Positions 28,691-37,749 of a stretch of DNA of 64,000 bases are shown piece by piece. The notes under the pieces were generated by a model. That model was not told the origin of the DNA. It did not search any database and worked only from the letters and a program-made list of their open reading frames with translations. Each line of letters starts with the position of its first letter. Within the stretch, counting starts at the first letter, position 1. The DNA is taken from positions 25,900-89,899 of the forward strand of contig JAIBDZ010000007.1 of assembly GCA_024685975.1 (NCBI GenBank), given 5' to 3'. The translations under genes and the position numbers were made by a program. Source of the stretch: Piscirickettsiaceae bacterium. Lineage in GTDB: Bacteria; Pseudomonadota; Gammaproteobacteria; Nitrosococcales; Methylophagaceae.

Positions 28691-30142
28691 TTACCGTTTC
28701 CAAAATGCGGGCGTCAGCACCACAAGCAAAGTAAAGATCTCTAAACGACCCAATAACATCGCCATGCATAACACCCATTTCGATGTGGCATTAATATCAC
28801 CATAATGTAAACCCACATCGCCTAAACCTGGCCCCAAATTATTTAAACACGCTGTTACTGCAGAAAATGAGGTCACAACGTCAAGGCCCGTTGACATCAA
28901 AAGCAAATGCATAATGCTAAAGCAAAAGACATAAAGCGCCATGAATCCCCAAACCGCTCCAACGATTTTAGAAGGCAATGCTTTATTATTAATTTTAATC
29001 GTAAAAATAGCATTCGGATGAATCAAGCGTAGCACTTCACGATAACCTTGCTTTAACAGCAACATAACTCGAATCACTTTCATACCACCGCCGACAGAGC
29101 CCGCACAACCACCGATATAACTTGCCATCAATAACAATACGGGCAAGAATCCAGGCCACAAATAATAATCCGTAGTAGTAAACCCCGTTGTCGTCCCTAT
29201 CGATACCGCCTGAAAAACACCTTGATGAATAGCCGTCCATACATCATCAAATGTATTCGTAAAATAAAGATACAACGCCGACACAATAGAAATGGCAGTC
29301 AGCACGAGCAAATACGCTTTTAACTCAGAATCACCCAAATAATGCTTAATTGAACGATGTCGCCAAGCCAGGAAATGTAATGAAAAATTCATGCCCGCCA
29401 GCAACATAAATAGAACAGCAACCATTTCTATAGCAGCACTATCAAAATAGCCCATACTGGCATCATAGGTTGAAAAACCACCAATCGCGACGGTGGCAAA
29501 ACTATGTCCAATCGCATCAAACCAGTCCATCCCGACCAAGTGATAAGCCACCGCACATGACACCGTCAAGCTTAAGTAGATATACCAAAGGGCTTTTGCT
29601 GTTTCGGTGATCCGAGGCGTTAACTTAGCATCTTTCATCGGCCCTGGAGTTTCAGCACGATAAAGCTGCATGCCACCGATACCTAATAACGGCAAGATTG
29701 CCACCGCCAACACGACAATCCCCATACCGCCAAGCCATTGTAAAAACTGTCGGTAAAACAATACCGCTTTCGGTAAATAATCTAAGCCTGTTAGTACTGT
29801 CGCACCCGTTGTCGTTAACCCCGAAATCGACTCAAAAACAGCATCAGTAAATGACATTTCCGGTACTTTTGTGAGGAAAAAAGGCACAGCCCCAGATAAC
29901 CCCAGCGTCACCCAAAACATCACCACAACAAGGAAGCCATCACGGACTTTTAACTCTTTACGGTGGTGTCTAACAGGTAACCAAAATAAGATGCCGGTGA
30001 TAAGAAGAAGAAGAAAAGCAGTCAAAAAAGCTTGTGTCGAGCCATCTTGGTAATATAAAGACACAGCAATCGGTGGCAACATCGATAGACTAAACAAGCC
30101 TAATAAAATGCCCAAAATTCGCTGTATGGTTAAAAACTGCAT
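28691..30142 (-). CDS. trkH: Trk/Ktr-type potassium transporter membrane subunit
   Basis: A 483-residue membrane protein with about ten hydrophobic helices. It carries four selectivity-filter-like pore motifs: SGLTTTGATVL, GHSFATVAIGGFSTYD, SIGTTTGFTTTDY and ACLNNLGPGLGDVG. It also has the FYRQFLQWLGGMGIVV segment typical of TrkH. It would take up potassium with the cytoplasmic TrkA subunit, which is not in the window. The gene ends 2 bp before the methyltransferase start and follows lnt by 7 bp. Confidence 0.95.
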   Translation of the reverse strand: MQFLTIQRILGILLGLFSLSMLPPIAVSLYYQDGSTQAFLTAFLLLLITGILFWLPVRHHRKELKVRDGFLVVVMFWVTLGLSGAVPFFLTKVPEMSFTDAVFESISGLTTTGATVLTGLDYLPKAVLFYRQFLQWLGGMGIVVLAVAILPLLGIGGMQLYRAETPGPMKDAKLTPRITETAKALWYIYLSLTVSCAVAYHLVGMDWFDAIGHSFATVAIGGFSTYDASMGYFDSAAIEMVAVLFMLLAGMNFSLHFLAWRHRSIKHYLGDSELKAYLLVLTAISIVSALYLYFTNTFDDVWTAIHQGVFQAVSIGTTTGFTTTDYYLWPGFLPVLLLMASYIGGCAGSVGGGMKVIRVMLLLKQGYREVLRLIHPNAIFTIKINNKALPSKIVGAVWGFMALYVFCFSIMHLLLMSTGLDVVTSFSAVTACLNNLGPGLGDVGLHYGDINATSKWVLCMAMLLGRLEIFTLLVVLTPAFWKR

Positions 30143-30149
30143 GCGTCGG

Positions 30150-31631
30150 TCAAACCTCGTGATCTAGCCGTCGATAATACGCCCACAACAGCAACATGAA
30201 TAGCATACCAGCAAAAATAGGCCATCGTTGCCAGCGTACATAAGGTGTTTCTCCACTTTGTGCCTGTATTTCATCGGTCAATACAGCCAACTCAAATTGG
30301 GGCGAAGTCGAGATAAACCGACCATGATGATCAATCAAAGCTGAGATACCATTAGTCGTCGCACGAATAATCGGTCGTCCCGTCTCTAAGGCACGATTTT
30401 GCGAAATTTGTAAATGTTGATGGGGAGCAAATGAGTCACCATACCATGCATTATTGGTTGCATTAACCAAAATAGTGGCTGCTGGCACGGTCGACAAAAC
30501 TTCGTTTGAAAAGACATCTTCATAGCAAATCGACACACCGACAGCATGACCCGCCGCGGTTAACAATCCTTGATCTTCAGCACCCTTTGCAAAAGAAGAC
30601 ATGGGTAAATCAAAAAAGGCGATCAATCCTCGCAGCCATTCAAACGGAATGTAATCGCCAAAAGGCACTAAATGTCGCTTATGGTAAAACCCTAACTGTT
30701 CGCCTAATGACACCATGCCATTGTAATATTGTTTGGTTTCAGCTTGATAAATAGGGAGTCCAGCTAGAATCGTCGTCTTATGCTCTATCGCCATCTCAGT
30801 CAAAGGGTCAAGGAAAAAAGGTTTAACCTGATGATAAAACGCCGTCACCGCATTTTCTGGCCAAACAATAATATCACTCTGCCAGTTTTCCTCTGTTTTT
30901 TGTTGATATAACGATAGCGTTTTAACAACTTGTTCTTTGTTCCATTTGATTTCTTGTGGCACATTACCTTGTATGATGCTCACCTGTAATGGTTCACCAT
31001 AATCTGTCGTCCAATCAATCGTTTGCAGCCCAGCGCCACCTGACCAAATCGCCACCACCCACAACAAACTGATCAACTGCTTTTTTTGCCAGCTATAGGC
31101 CAACAAAGCCGCTGACAAAGCCACAAGCCATGACACTCCTAGCGCACCGATAATCGGGATGTAGCCGCTTAAAGGCCCTTCGATCTGACTGACGCCAAAC
31201 TCAAGCCAAGGAAACCCCGTAAAAAGCCAAGCTTTGAGCCATTCAAAAGCAAACCAGCCAACTGGTAATAGTAAAATATAATCACGTAGGGAGAAATGAC
31301 GGTTATGGCAAAGTCGTTTTAGCACATACCCTAAGCCAGCTGTATAGAGCGCCAAAATAACAACGAATAAGGCAGTCAGTAATCCCGCCAACAGCATGCT
31401 GGCTTGCCCAAACACATGAATAGCGACAAACACCCAAGACACGCCGACACCAAACAAGCCGATGCCAAACAATAACCCTCGTATCGCAGCGACTTTTGCG
31501 CTAACGCCATCCCAAGCAAGAAATAACAATAATAGGCTGACAATAGCCAAAGGATAATAATGAAAAGGAGCGAAGGCCAAAGGCGCGATCATCCCTGCTA
31601 ATAAAGCAAGTCCATGTCCTAACCATTTCAT
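30150..31631 (-). CDS. lnt: Apolipoprotein N-acyltransferase
   Basis: About 493 residues. It acylates the N-terminal Cys of lipoproteins at the inner membrane, the last step of lipoprotein maturation. Six or so N-terminal transmembrane helices precede a nitrilase domain with the Glu (VWPENAV), Lys (YHKRHLVPFGDYIPF) and Cys (VSICYEDVF) triad, and one more helix closes the protein (FAGMLFMLLLWAYY). TTG at 31637 is in frame, but ATG at 31631 is preferred. It follows corC by about 20 bp, the usual ybeZ-ybeY-ybeX-lnt order. Confidence 0.96.
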   Translation of the reverse strand: MKWLGHGLALLAGMIAPLAFAPFHYYPLAIVSLLLLFLAWDGVSAKVAAIRGLLFGIGLFGVGVSWVFVAIHVFGQASMLLAGLLTALFVVILALYTAGLGYVLKRLCHNRHFSLRDYILLLPVGWFAFEWLKAWLFTGFPWLEFGVSQIEGPLSGYIPIIGALGVSWLVALSAALLAYSWQKKQLISLLWVVAIWSGGAGLQTIDWTTDYGEPLQVSIIQGNVPQEIKWNKEQVVKTLSLYQQKTEENWQSDIIVWPENAVTAFYHQVKPFFLDPLTEMAIEHKTTILAGLPIYQAETKQYYNGMVSLGEQLGFYHKRHLVPFGDYIPFEWLRGLIAFFDLPMSSFAKGAEDQGLLTAAGHAVGVSICYEDVFSNEVLSTVPAATILVNATNNAWYGDSFAPHQHLQISQNRALETGRPIIRATTNGISALIDHHGRFISTSPQFELAVLTDEIQAQSGETPYVRWQRWPIFAGMLFMLLLWAYYRRLDHEV

Positions 31632-31652
31632 CGTCAACCGACCTTCTTTACA

Positions 31653-32513
31653 TTATTCGTCGTCATCATCAACGGGCGTCGCGAGGACTTTCATTTCCAA
31701 TAAGTGCACACGCCTCATATCGGCACGAATAACAGTAAACTCAAACCGATCAATAGTGACTTTCTCGCCTCGTTCTGGCAAATGACCAAATTGATTCACG
31801 ACGTAGCCCCCGACGGTATCGAAGTCCTCATCACTCCAGTCGGCATCGAAGCGCTCATTAAAGTCATCTAACTCAGCCAGTGCTTTAATCGCATACGTCT
31901 CTTCATCACGTTGCAAAATAGGCGCATCACTATCAATGTCATGCTCGTCTTCTATTTCGCCAACGATTTGCTCTAATACATTTTCGATAGTGACCATGCC
32001 AGCCACACCGCCATACTCGTCCACCACAATCGCCATATGATTACGACGAATACGAAATTCGCCCAACAGCACATTTAAACGCTTACTTTCAGGGATAAAC
32101 ACGGCAGGACGTAGTAATTCTCTTAAACTAAAATCAAATTCACCATTCGCCACAACCGTTGCCAACACATCTTTTGCTAATAAAATGCCAATCACATCAT
32201 CACGGTCATCATCAATGACAGGAAAACGAGAATGCGCTGTTTCGGTAATAAGCTTTAAAATCTCAGCAGCAGAAGCATCACGTGACACCATGACCACTTG
32301 CGAGCGAGGAATCATAATATCGCGCGCTTTCATCTGGGTGACGCCTAGTGCGCCTTCCACAATAGATAACGCTTCTGCATCTAAAATATGGCGCTCAGAA
32401 GCTGAACGGATCAACTCAATTAATTGTTCCTGATCTTGGGGCTCTAGAAACAATTTACTCAGTCTTTGCGACCAAGATAAAATTTTCGATCGCCCTTGCG
32501 GCCCTTCACTCAT
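31653..32513 (-). CDS. corC: CorC/YbeX-type CBS-domain protein
   Basis: A 286-residue protein with two CBS domains (about 65-185, including MIPRSQVVMV, HSRFPVIDDDRDDVIGILLAKD and HMAIVVDEYGGVAGMVTIE) and a C-terminal CorC/HlyC transporter-associated domain (from about 205). It lacks the DUF21 membrane domain. It is linked to magnesium/cobalt efflux and, by its constant neighbourhood with ybeY and lnt, to RNA and envelope functions. It lies 16 bp after ybeY. Confidence 0.94.
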   Translation of the reverse strand: MSEGPQGRSKILSWSQRLSKLFLEPQDQEQLIELIRSASERHILDAEALSIVEGALGVTQMKARDIMIPRSQVVMVSRDASAAEILKLITETAHSRFPVIDDDRDDVIGILLAKDVLATVVANGEFDFSLRELLRPAVFIPESKRLNVLLGEFRIRRNHMAIVVDEYGGVAGMVTIENVLEQIVGEIEDEHDIDSDAPILQRDEETYAIKALAELDDFNERFDADWSDEDFDTVGGYVVNQFGHLPERGEKVTIDRFEFTVIRADMRRVHLLEMKVLATPVDDDDE

Positions 32514-32529
32514 GATGACTTGATCCTAA

Positions 32530-32973
32530 TTATTGATAAGGGTCTGGAATAGATAAAGATTGAAGAATTTGCGTTTCTAAACTTTCCATTTCCACCGCCT
32601 CATCATCATCGATATGGTCATAGCCTAACAAATGTAAACAACCATGTACCACCATATGTGCCCAATGATTTTCTAACGGCTTGTGTTGTGCGGTAGCTTC
32701 ACGCTCTACCACTGGCACACAAATCACCAAATCGCCCAATAACATAGGCGTTATCTCAATCTCTGCATCAAATGGAAATGACAACACATTGGTTGAGTTT
32801 GGTTTATTTCGATAGGTTAAATTTAATGACGCACTCTCTTGTTCGTCAACAAGGCGAATACTAAGTTCACAATCTTGTTCAACTTGAAATAATGCAGACT
32901 CTGCCCATTGTTGTAATGCACTTTGTGCTGGCACATCACCGCCATAGACCTGTTGCACATCGACTGTGACCAT
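32530..32973 (-). CDS. ybeY: Endoribonuclease YbeY
   Basis: A 147-residue metal-dependent RNase involved in 16S rRNA 3' maturation and 70S ribosome quality control. The metal motif [15 protein letters not shown] (His-x3-His-x5-His) is intact, and NVLSFPFD in the middle is family-typical. Its ATG overlaps the phoH stop by one base (TAATG), indicating translational coupling. Confidence 0.96.
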   Translation of the reverse strand: MVTVDVQQVYGGDVPAQSALQQWAESALFQVEQDCELSIRLVDEQESASLNLTYRNKPNSTNVLSFPFDAEIEITPMLLGDLVICVPVVEREATAQHKPLENHWAHMVVHGCLHLLGYDHIDDDEAVEMESLETQILQSLSIPDPYQ

Positions 32974-33941
32974 TATTGTGATCGTCCCGCCTTTTCATAA
33001 GCCACAATGACTTTTTGTACTAAATTATGTCGCACCACATCTTTGGCTTGGAAAAAGGTAAATCCAATGCCTTCCACATCTTTCAATACTTCAATCGCAT
33101 CACGTAAACCCGATTTCTGCGATCCAGGTAGATCGATCTGAGTAATATCACCCGTAATAACCGCTGTTGAGTTATAGCCCAAACGAGTCAAAAACATCTT
33201 CATTTGCTCTGTTGTGGTATTTTGCGCTTCATCTAAAATGATAAAAGATTCATTCAACGTCCGACCACGCATATACGCTAATGGCGCGACTTCAATCACA
33301 TTACGTTCGATCAGTTTTGCTACACGCTCAAACCCTAACATCTCGTAGAGGGCATCATAAAGTGGTCTCAAATACGGATCGACTTTTTGGGTCAAATCAC
33401 CCGGTAAAAAGCCTAACTTTTCTCCCGCTTCAACGGCAGGGCGAACCAAGACAATTCGTCTAGCGAAATCACGCTCTAATGCTTCGACAGCACATGCGAC
33501 AGCCAAATAGGTTTTCCCTGTACCAGCAGGGCCAATACCAAAATTAATATCATGGGTCATCACACGGCGAAGATACGCTTGTTGATTCTCCCCGCGCGCT
33601 TTAATTAAACCACGCTTGGTTTTAATCATGATGTCTTCAGGCGGTTTTTCTGTCAGCGTTTCTTGTCCGCCCACTTCACGAATAGCCAAATGCACTTGCT
33701 CTGGTGTCAATATCGCTTGCGAAGTTTCTGCATATAGCTCATGCACCACCTCTTGCACATCCGCCAGCACATTAGCTGAACCAATGATTTGAAACTTACC
33801 GCCGCGATTATTCACCTCGACGCCAAAACCGCGTTCCATCATGCGAAGGTGTTCATCTAAATGACCACACAAATTAGCAAGGCGATCATTATCGATAGGA
33901 CTTAATTCAAAACTAATGGTATCCAAAGTGGGGGCGCTCAC
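32973..33941 (-). CDS. ybeZ: PhoH-like ATPase YbeZ
   Basis: About 322 residues. An N-terminal KH-like region is followed by the PhoH ATPase domain with Walker [16 protein letters not shown] and Walker [12 protein letters not shown]. It is thought to work with YbeY in RNA metabolism. An upstream TTG (33947) sits directly on the AAGGA site. GTG at 33941 is 6 bp after AAGGA and is the better start. It lies between miaB (19 bp) and ybeY (1 bp overlap). Confidence 0.94.
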   Translation of the reverse strand: MSAPTLDTISFELSPIDNDRLANLCGHLDEHLRMMERGFGVEVNNRGGKFQIIGSANVLADVQEVVHELYAETSQAILTPEQVHLAIREVGGQETLTEKPPEDIMIKTKRGLIKARGENQQAYLRRVMTHDINFGIGPAGTGKTYLAVACAVEALERDFARRIVLVRPAVEAGEKLGFLPGDLTQKVDPYLRPLYDALYEMLGFERVAKLIERNVIEVAPLAYMRGRTLNESFIILDEAQNTTTEQMKMFLTRLGYNSTAVITGDITQIDLPGSQKSGLRDAIEVLKDVEGIGFTFFQAKDVVRHNLVQKVIVAYEKAGRSQ

Positions 33942-33960
33942 AGACAATCCTTAAAAATCA

Positions 33961-35298
33961 TTAAATAACAACCGAATCGGCCATTAATTCACCACGTAAA
34001 GAATTGGTATAAGCCTCAACAATACGTACATCGACAAACTTGCCAATCAACGACGCATCGCCAGCAAAATTCACCATACGGTTATTTTCTGTTCTGCCCG
34101 CCATATCACCATCATAACGCTGGCCTTCCCGCTCGACCAAAATGCGTTGCACTGAGCCCATCATACGCTCACTATGTTGTGCTTCGAACTCTCTTAAGCG
34201 GTCTTGTACAATTTTTAAACGCGCTTTTTTCACGTCATCAGAAATCGAATCAACAAAAGCCGAAGCAGGCGTACCCGGGCGAGCGCTATAAATAAAGCTA
34301 AAGGAATGATCAAACTCAATCTCATTGATCAAAGCCATTGTCGCCTCAAAATCCGCTTCCTGCTCATCAGGAAAACCAATAATAAAATCACTCGACATGC
34401 TTAAATCAGGCCGCACAGCTTTTAACCGTGCGATCTTATCTTTATATTCTTGAACAGTATGACCACGCTTCATCATTGCAAGGATCCGGTCAGAACCAGA
34501 CTGAACAGGCAAATGTAAATGACTCACAAGCTCTGGCACTTCACCAAAAGCATCGATTAAACTATCTGAAAACTCAACCGGATGGGATGTCGTAAAACGA
34601 ATGCGCTCAATGCCTTCAATCGCAGCAACGTAATGAATCAATAAAGCCAAATCAGCCGTGTCCTCATCTAATTCACCTTGGTAAGCATTGACGTTTTGCC
34701 CTAGCAAATTGACTTCGCGCACACCTTGCGCGGCCAAACCACGGATTTCAGTCAATACACTATCAACCGGGCGGCTGACTTCTTCGCCACGAGTATAAGG
34801 CACCACACAGAAAGTACAATATTTACTGCACCCTTCCATAATAGAAACAAACGCCGTTGGACCTTCTGACTTTGCTTCTGGCAAATTATCGAATTTTTCG
34901 ATTTCAGGGAATGAAATATCCATTCGAGGTTGATGGCTTTGATGCACATCAGACAACATCGCTGGCAAGCGATGCAATGTTTGCGGGCCAAAAATCAAAT
35001 CCACATACGGCGCACGACGACGAATCGCATCACCTTCTTGACTGGCGACGCAGCCGCCCACACCAATCACTAAGTTTGGTTTATCATCTTTCCAGCGCTT
35101 CCAGCGTCCGAGTTGATGAAACACCTTCTCCTGCGCTTTTTCACGAATAGAGCACGTGTTTAATAGCAACACATCCGCCTCTTCGGCATTATCAGTGCGC
35201 TCAAGTTGATGAGATTCCGCTAACACATCGGCCATCTTAGACGAATCATACTCATTCATCTGACAACCAAAGGTTCTAATATAAAGTTTTCCAGCCAT
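33961..35298 (-). CDS. miaB: tRNA-2-methylthio-N6-dimethylallyladenosine synthase
   Basis: A 445-residue radical SAM methylthiotransferase that converts i6A37 to ms2i6A37 in tRNA. The N-terminal UPF0004 domain holds three cluster cysteines ([11 protein letters not shown] with Cys11, [23 protein letters not shown]). The radical SAM cluster is [15 protein letters not shown], and a TRAM domain ends the protein. It is the first gene of the miaB-ybeZ-ybeY-corC-lnt minus-strand run. Its promoter must lie in the 1 kb gap upstream. Confidence 0.97.
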   Translation of the reverse strand: MAGKLYIRTFGCQMNEYDSSKMADVLAESHQLERTDNAEEADVLLLNTCSIREKAQEKVFHQLGRWKRWKDDKPNLVIGVGGCVASQEGDAIRRRAPYVDLIFGPQTLHRLPAMLSDVHQSHQPRMDISFPEIEKFDNLPEAKSEGPTAFVSIMEGCSKYCTFCVVPYTRGEEVSRPVDSVLTEIRGLAAQGVREVNLLGQNVNAYQGELDEDTADLALLIHYVAAIEGIERIRFTTSHPVEFSDSLIDAFGEVPELVSHLHLPVQSGSDRILAMMKRGHTVQEYKDKIARLKAVRPDLSMSSDFIIGFPDEQEADFEATMALINEIEFDHSFSFIYSARPGTPASAFVDSISDDVKKARLKIVQDRLREFEAQHSERMMGSVQRILVEREGQRYDGDMAGRTENNRMVNFAGDASLIGKFVDVRIVEAYTNSLRGELMADSVVI

Positions 35299-35835
35299 AA
35301 TACATTCGACAAAAAATGGTCGCTTAGAATACTCTTTTTAGCCGCCGAATTCAAAACAAGTGATTGTTTTTGTTAAAAACACTGCATCATTCATCTCCAC
35401 ATTGCGCATTTTGTCAAAACACTGATTTAACGCATCATCTTATTCCACAAAAATCTGATTCGTTTTATCACCTTCTCAACCCACTTATTGAGTCAATTTT
35501 CCTATTGGCTAGATAACGTCCTCAACACTTATCCCACTAATCCGATTTTGTTTATCAAACAGCCCATAACAAAATATGTCGTCAAATCACACAAAACAGA
35601 TAATGACAGCTAAAAAGCAGCTACAAAAAAGACTTTTAAATGCTCTTTTTCACGCCAAAACAACCTTAATCAAGCAATAATCGTTTTATTTTGCACCAAT
35701 AGGTACAAATACTTACAGTCAAAAATAATCGTTAAAATACAACATCCTACAACAGTGCTGTCTTAAAAAAATGACTTTTTTAATTTATTTTTATACCAAC
35801 CAGTTGATCTAAAAAAAATAGCGGGTATGGTGTGA

Positions 35836-35889
35836 GTCATATCACTTATTTTTAAATGACAACAAAAAAGAAATAAGTCATATCACTTA
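35836..35889 (+). promoter_or_regulatory. Two imperfect-palindrome operator-like sites 41 bp apart
   Basis: GTCATATCACTTA occurs at 35836-35848 and again at 35877-35889. Each copy lies in an imperfect palindrome: TGAGT-N6-ACTTA in the first and TAAGT-N6-ACTTA in the second. The 41 bp spacing is close to four helical turns, placing both sites on the same DNA face. They fit a dimeric regulator upstream of the small ORF and mtoX. The regulator is unknown. Confidence 0.5.
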
Positions 35890-35930
35890 ATTTTTTAAGA
35901 GTAACCATTTAATTTTTGAGGACAGAAGCT

Positions 35931-36032
35931 ATGTTTTATATGCAAAAAAAATTAGCCATAGTTTGTTTGGTCAAAAACTTAAATGCGCTTAAAAAAAACC
36001 TCGAGCCGATGCCACCTTGTCAACACAAATAG
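35931..36032 (+). CDS. Putative 33-residue small protein or leader peptide
   Basis: ATG at 35931 stands 8 bp after a clean GAGGA ribosome site (35918-35922) and opens a 33-codon frame ending in TAG. The product starts MFYMQKKLAIVCLVKN, is basic overall, and ends EPMPPCQHK with a Cys and a His close to the end. The 3' end of the frame forms the left arm of a perfect 10-bp hairpin, a layout that resembles leader peptides whose translation controls a downstream RNA fold. I do not recognise a family. It may be coding, regulatory or both. Confidence 0.4.
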   Translation: MFYMQKKLAIVCLVKNLNALKKNLEPMPPCQHK

Positions 36033-36049
36033 ACAGACAGACAAGGTGG
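36012..36049 (+). repeat. Perfect 10-bp inverted repeat overlapping the small ORF stop
   Basis: CCACCTTGTC (36012-36021) pairs without mismatch to GACAAGGTGG (36040-36049) across an 18-base loop that contains the small ORF stop codon. No T-tract follows, so it is not a standard terminator. A ribosome stopping on the small ORF would prevent it from folding. Confidence 0.6.
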
Positions 36050-36128
36050 GAAAGAACATGTCACAAATGGTGGAGTTAAACCGGTAAAACGTAACGGTTT
36101 TGCACATAACAACATCATTTGACCATGT

Positions 36129-36157
36129 ATGTAAGGTCACCTCCTAACACCTTACAT
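36129..36157 (+). promoter_or_regulatory. Perfect 9-bp hairpin with anti-Shine-Dalgarno-like loop
   Basis: ATGTAAGGT (36129-36137) pairs with ACCTTACAT (36149-36157). The 11-base loop contains CACCTCCTA, which matches the core of the 3' end of 16S rRNA (the anti-Shine-Dalgarno CACCUCCU). Such a loop could pair with the GGAG ribosome site of mtoX at 36301-36304 or with other purine-rich sites. Function is inferred only. Confidence 0.5.
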
Positions 36158-36310
36158 TACACAACGGCGAAATTGAGAGGTTTTTATTATCCCTCCCTTT
36201 CTAAACTCGCCTCCCCTCTGCCCATAATTGATTTTGCCTCGCTGATAGGCAGGGTGAATTACGTCAGAGCTTTATCAAACTAATTAGGGATTTGTACTTT
36301 GGAGAGAAAA

Positions 36311-37705
36311 ATGAATCTTAAATTACACGTCAAAAAATCATTCAACATGTTGCTGCCAATGGCGGCTTCAATGTTGATCGCAGCACCGTTTATGCCAACG
36401 CCGGCAATAGCTGATGAGACATGTATGTCGCCTTATATGGCTAAAATTTCAGGTCAAGAAGACTTTGTTTATGTCTGGACATTGGGTGTTGAAGGACTAG
36501 GTGATGGTCAAGATAAATTGGTGACAATCTCAGTCAATCCTGATGCTAAAGACTACGGTAAAGTCAGACATGTCACATCAGTTGGTGGACGTAATGAAGC
36601 GCATCACTCAGGGTTTACGGATGATCGTAAATACTTATGGGCTGGCGGCTTAGATTCGAGCAAGATTTGGATTTTTGACGTTCACACTGATCCTGCAAAA
36701 CCTACCGTCACAAAAGTGATTGATGACTTTGTCAGCGTAACGGGTGGTGTTGTCGGTCCTCATACCCCTTATGCGCTTCCGGGTCGTATGCTTTGGACAG
36801 CATTATCAAATAACCAAGATCACGGTGGACGAACTGCCTTAGTGGAATATACCAATGCCGGTGAATATGTAGATACCTATTGGATTCCAACCGATGACAA
36901 TCTTCAAGGCGCTGAAAAAACAGGGCAATATGCTGATGGTTATGGTTACGACATCCAAGTATTACCGCGTCGTAACATCATCATGACATCGTCATTTACT
37001 GGTTGGTCAAACTACATGATGGACTTCGGTCAAATGCTAAAAGATCCTGAAGCCATGAAACGGTTTGGTAACACCATGGTGATCTGGGATTTACATACTC
37101 GCCAAGCAAAACAAGTACTTGATGTCCCAGGTGCACCGCTTGAAATCAGATGTGCGTGGAACCCTGAACATAACTACTGTTTTGCGACAACAGCATTGAC
37201 GTCTGAGATCTGGTTAATTGAAGAAGATGGTGAAGGTAAAGGTGGTTGGAAAGCCAGCAGTGTCGGCACTGTCGGTAATCCTGAAGACATGCCTCTGCCT
37301 GTCGATTTCTCAATTAGCAGTGATGATCGCATGATCTGGGTGAATACCTTAACCGACGGTAAAACACGTGGTTTCGATATTACTGATCCACATAATCCAA
37401 AATTGGTTCATGAAGAACAGATCGGAAGACAGGTCAATATGGTGTCATCAAGTTGGGACAACAAACGCCTTTATTACACCACATCTTTGCTTGCAAACTG
37501 GGATAAAAAAGGTGAAGACAATGATCAATTCTTGAAACTTTACCATTGGGACGGTGAAAACATGGAAGAGCAATTCATGATCGACTTTACGAAAGAAAAG
37601 TTAGGTCGTGCTCATCAAATGCGTTTCGGTGCTTACTCTCTGTACGGTCAAAAATATCCAGAAGCGGATCTTAAGCCAGCGACAGAGCGGATTGCAGCAA
37701 AATAA
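36311..37705 (+). CDS. mtoX: Methanethiol oxidase (SBP56 family), periplasmic
   Basis: A 464-residue member of the selenium-binding-protein 56 family. Bacterial members oxidise methanethiol to formaldehyde, sulfide and hydrogen peroxide and need copper. A Sec-type signal peptide ends near AIA-DE (residue 34), as in exported bacterial MtoX. Family segments include FVYVWTLGVEGLGDGQDKL, GGRNEAHHSGFTDDRKYLWAGGLDSSKIWIFDV and VVGPHTPYALPGRMLWTALS. A TTG at 36299 is in frame, but ATG at 36311 has GGAG 6 bp upstream. It is followed after 44 bp by the Sco-MauG gene, which matches the known mtoX-sco-mauG neighbourhood. The formaldehyde produced would enter the Fae/Mch route in this window. Confidence 0.93.
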   Translation: MNLKLHVKKSFNMLLPMAASMLIAAPFMPTPAIADETCMSPYMAKISGQEDFVYVWTLGVEGLGDGQDKLVTISVNPDAKDYGKVRHVTSVGGRNEAHHSGFTDDRKYLWAGGLDSSKIWIFDVHTDPAKPTVTKVIDDFVSVTGGVVGPHTPYALPGRMLWTALSNNQDHGGRTALVEYTNAGEYVDTYWIPTDDNLQGAEKTGQYADGYGYDIQVLPRRNIIMTSSFTGWSNYMMDFGQMLKDPEAMKRFGNTMVIWDLHTRQAKQVLDVPGAPLEIRCAWNPEHNYCFATTALTSEIWLIEEDGEGKGGWKASSVGTVGNPEDMPLPVDFSISSDDRMIWVNTLTDGKTRGFDITDPHNPKLVHEEQIGRQVNMVSSSWDNKRLYYTTSLLANWDKKGEDNDQFLKLYHWDGENMEEQFMIDFTKEKLGRAHQMRFGAYSLYGQKYPEADLKPATERIAAK

Positions 37706-37749
37706 ACGTTAATCGTCTTTAAACTGAAGTAATAGAAGGAAAACTCACC

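Larger units (their letters stand above)
35299..36310. other. 1 kb AT-rich intergenic region between miaB and mtoX
   Basis: This is the longest gene-poor stretch in the window and separates two divergent genes. The miaB-proximal half (35299-35820) is AT-rich and shows no convincing gene, only a direct repeat AATAATCGTT at 35676-35685 and 35724-35733. The mtoX-proximal half holds a pair of palindromic sites, a small ORF with a ribosome site, and a chain of perfect inverted repeats, including AAACCG/CGGTTT at 36078-36083 with 36095-36100 and a 9-codon ORF at 36058-36087 (low confidence). The density of structure suggests a long regulated leader of mtoX. Confidence 0.6.

Noticed and set aside
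35676..35733. Direct repeat AATAATCGTT, two copies
   Set aside because: It is too short and AT-rich to separate from chance in this composition, so it is noted only within the region entry.
35931..36032. Small ORF considered as a pqqA-like cofactor precursor
   Set aside because: It lacks the Glu-x3-Tyr core of PqqA and no pqq genes adjoin it.
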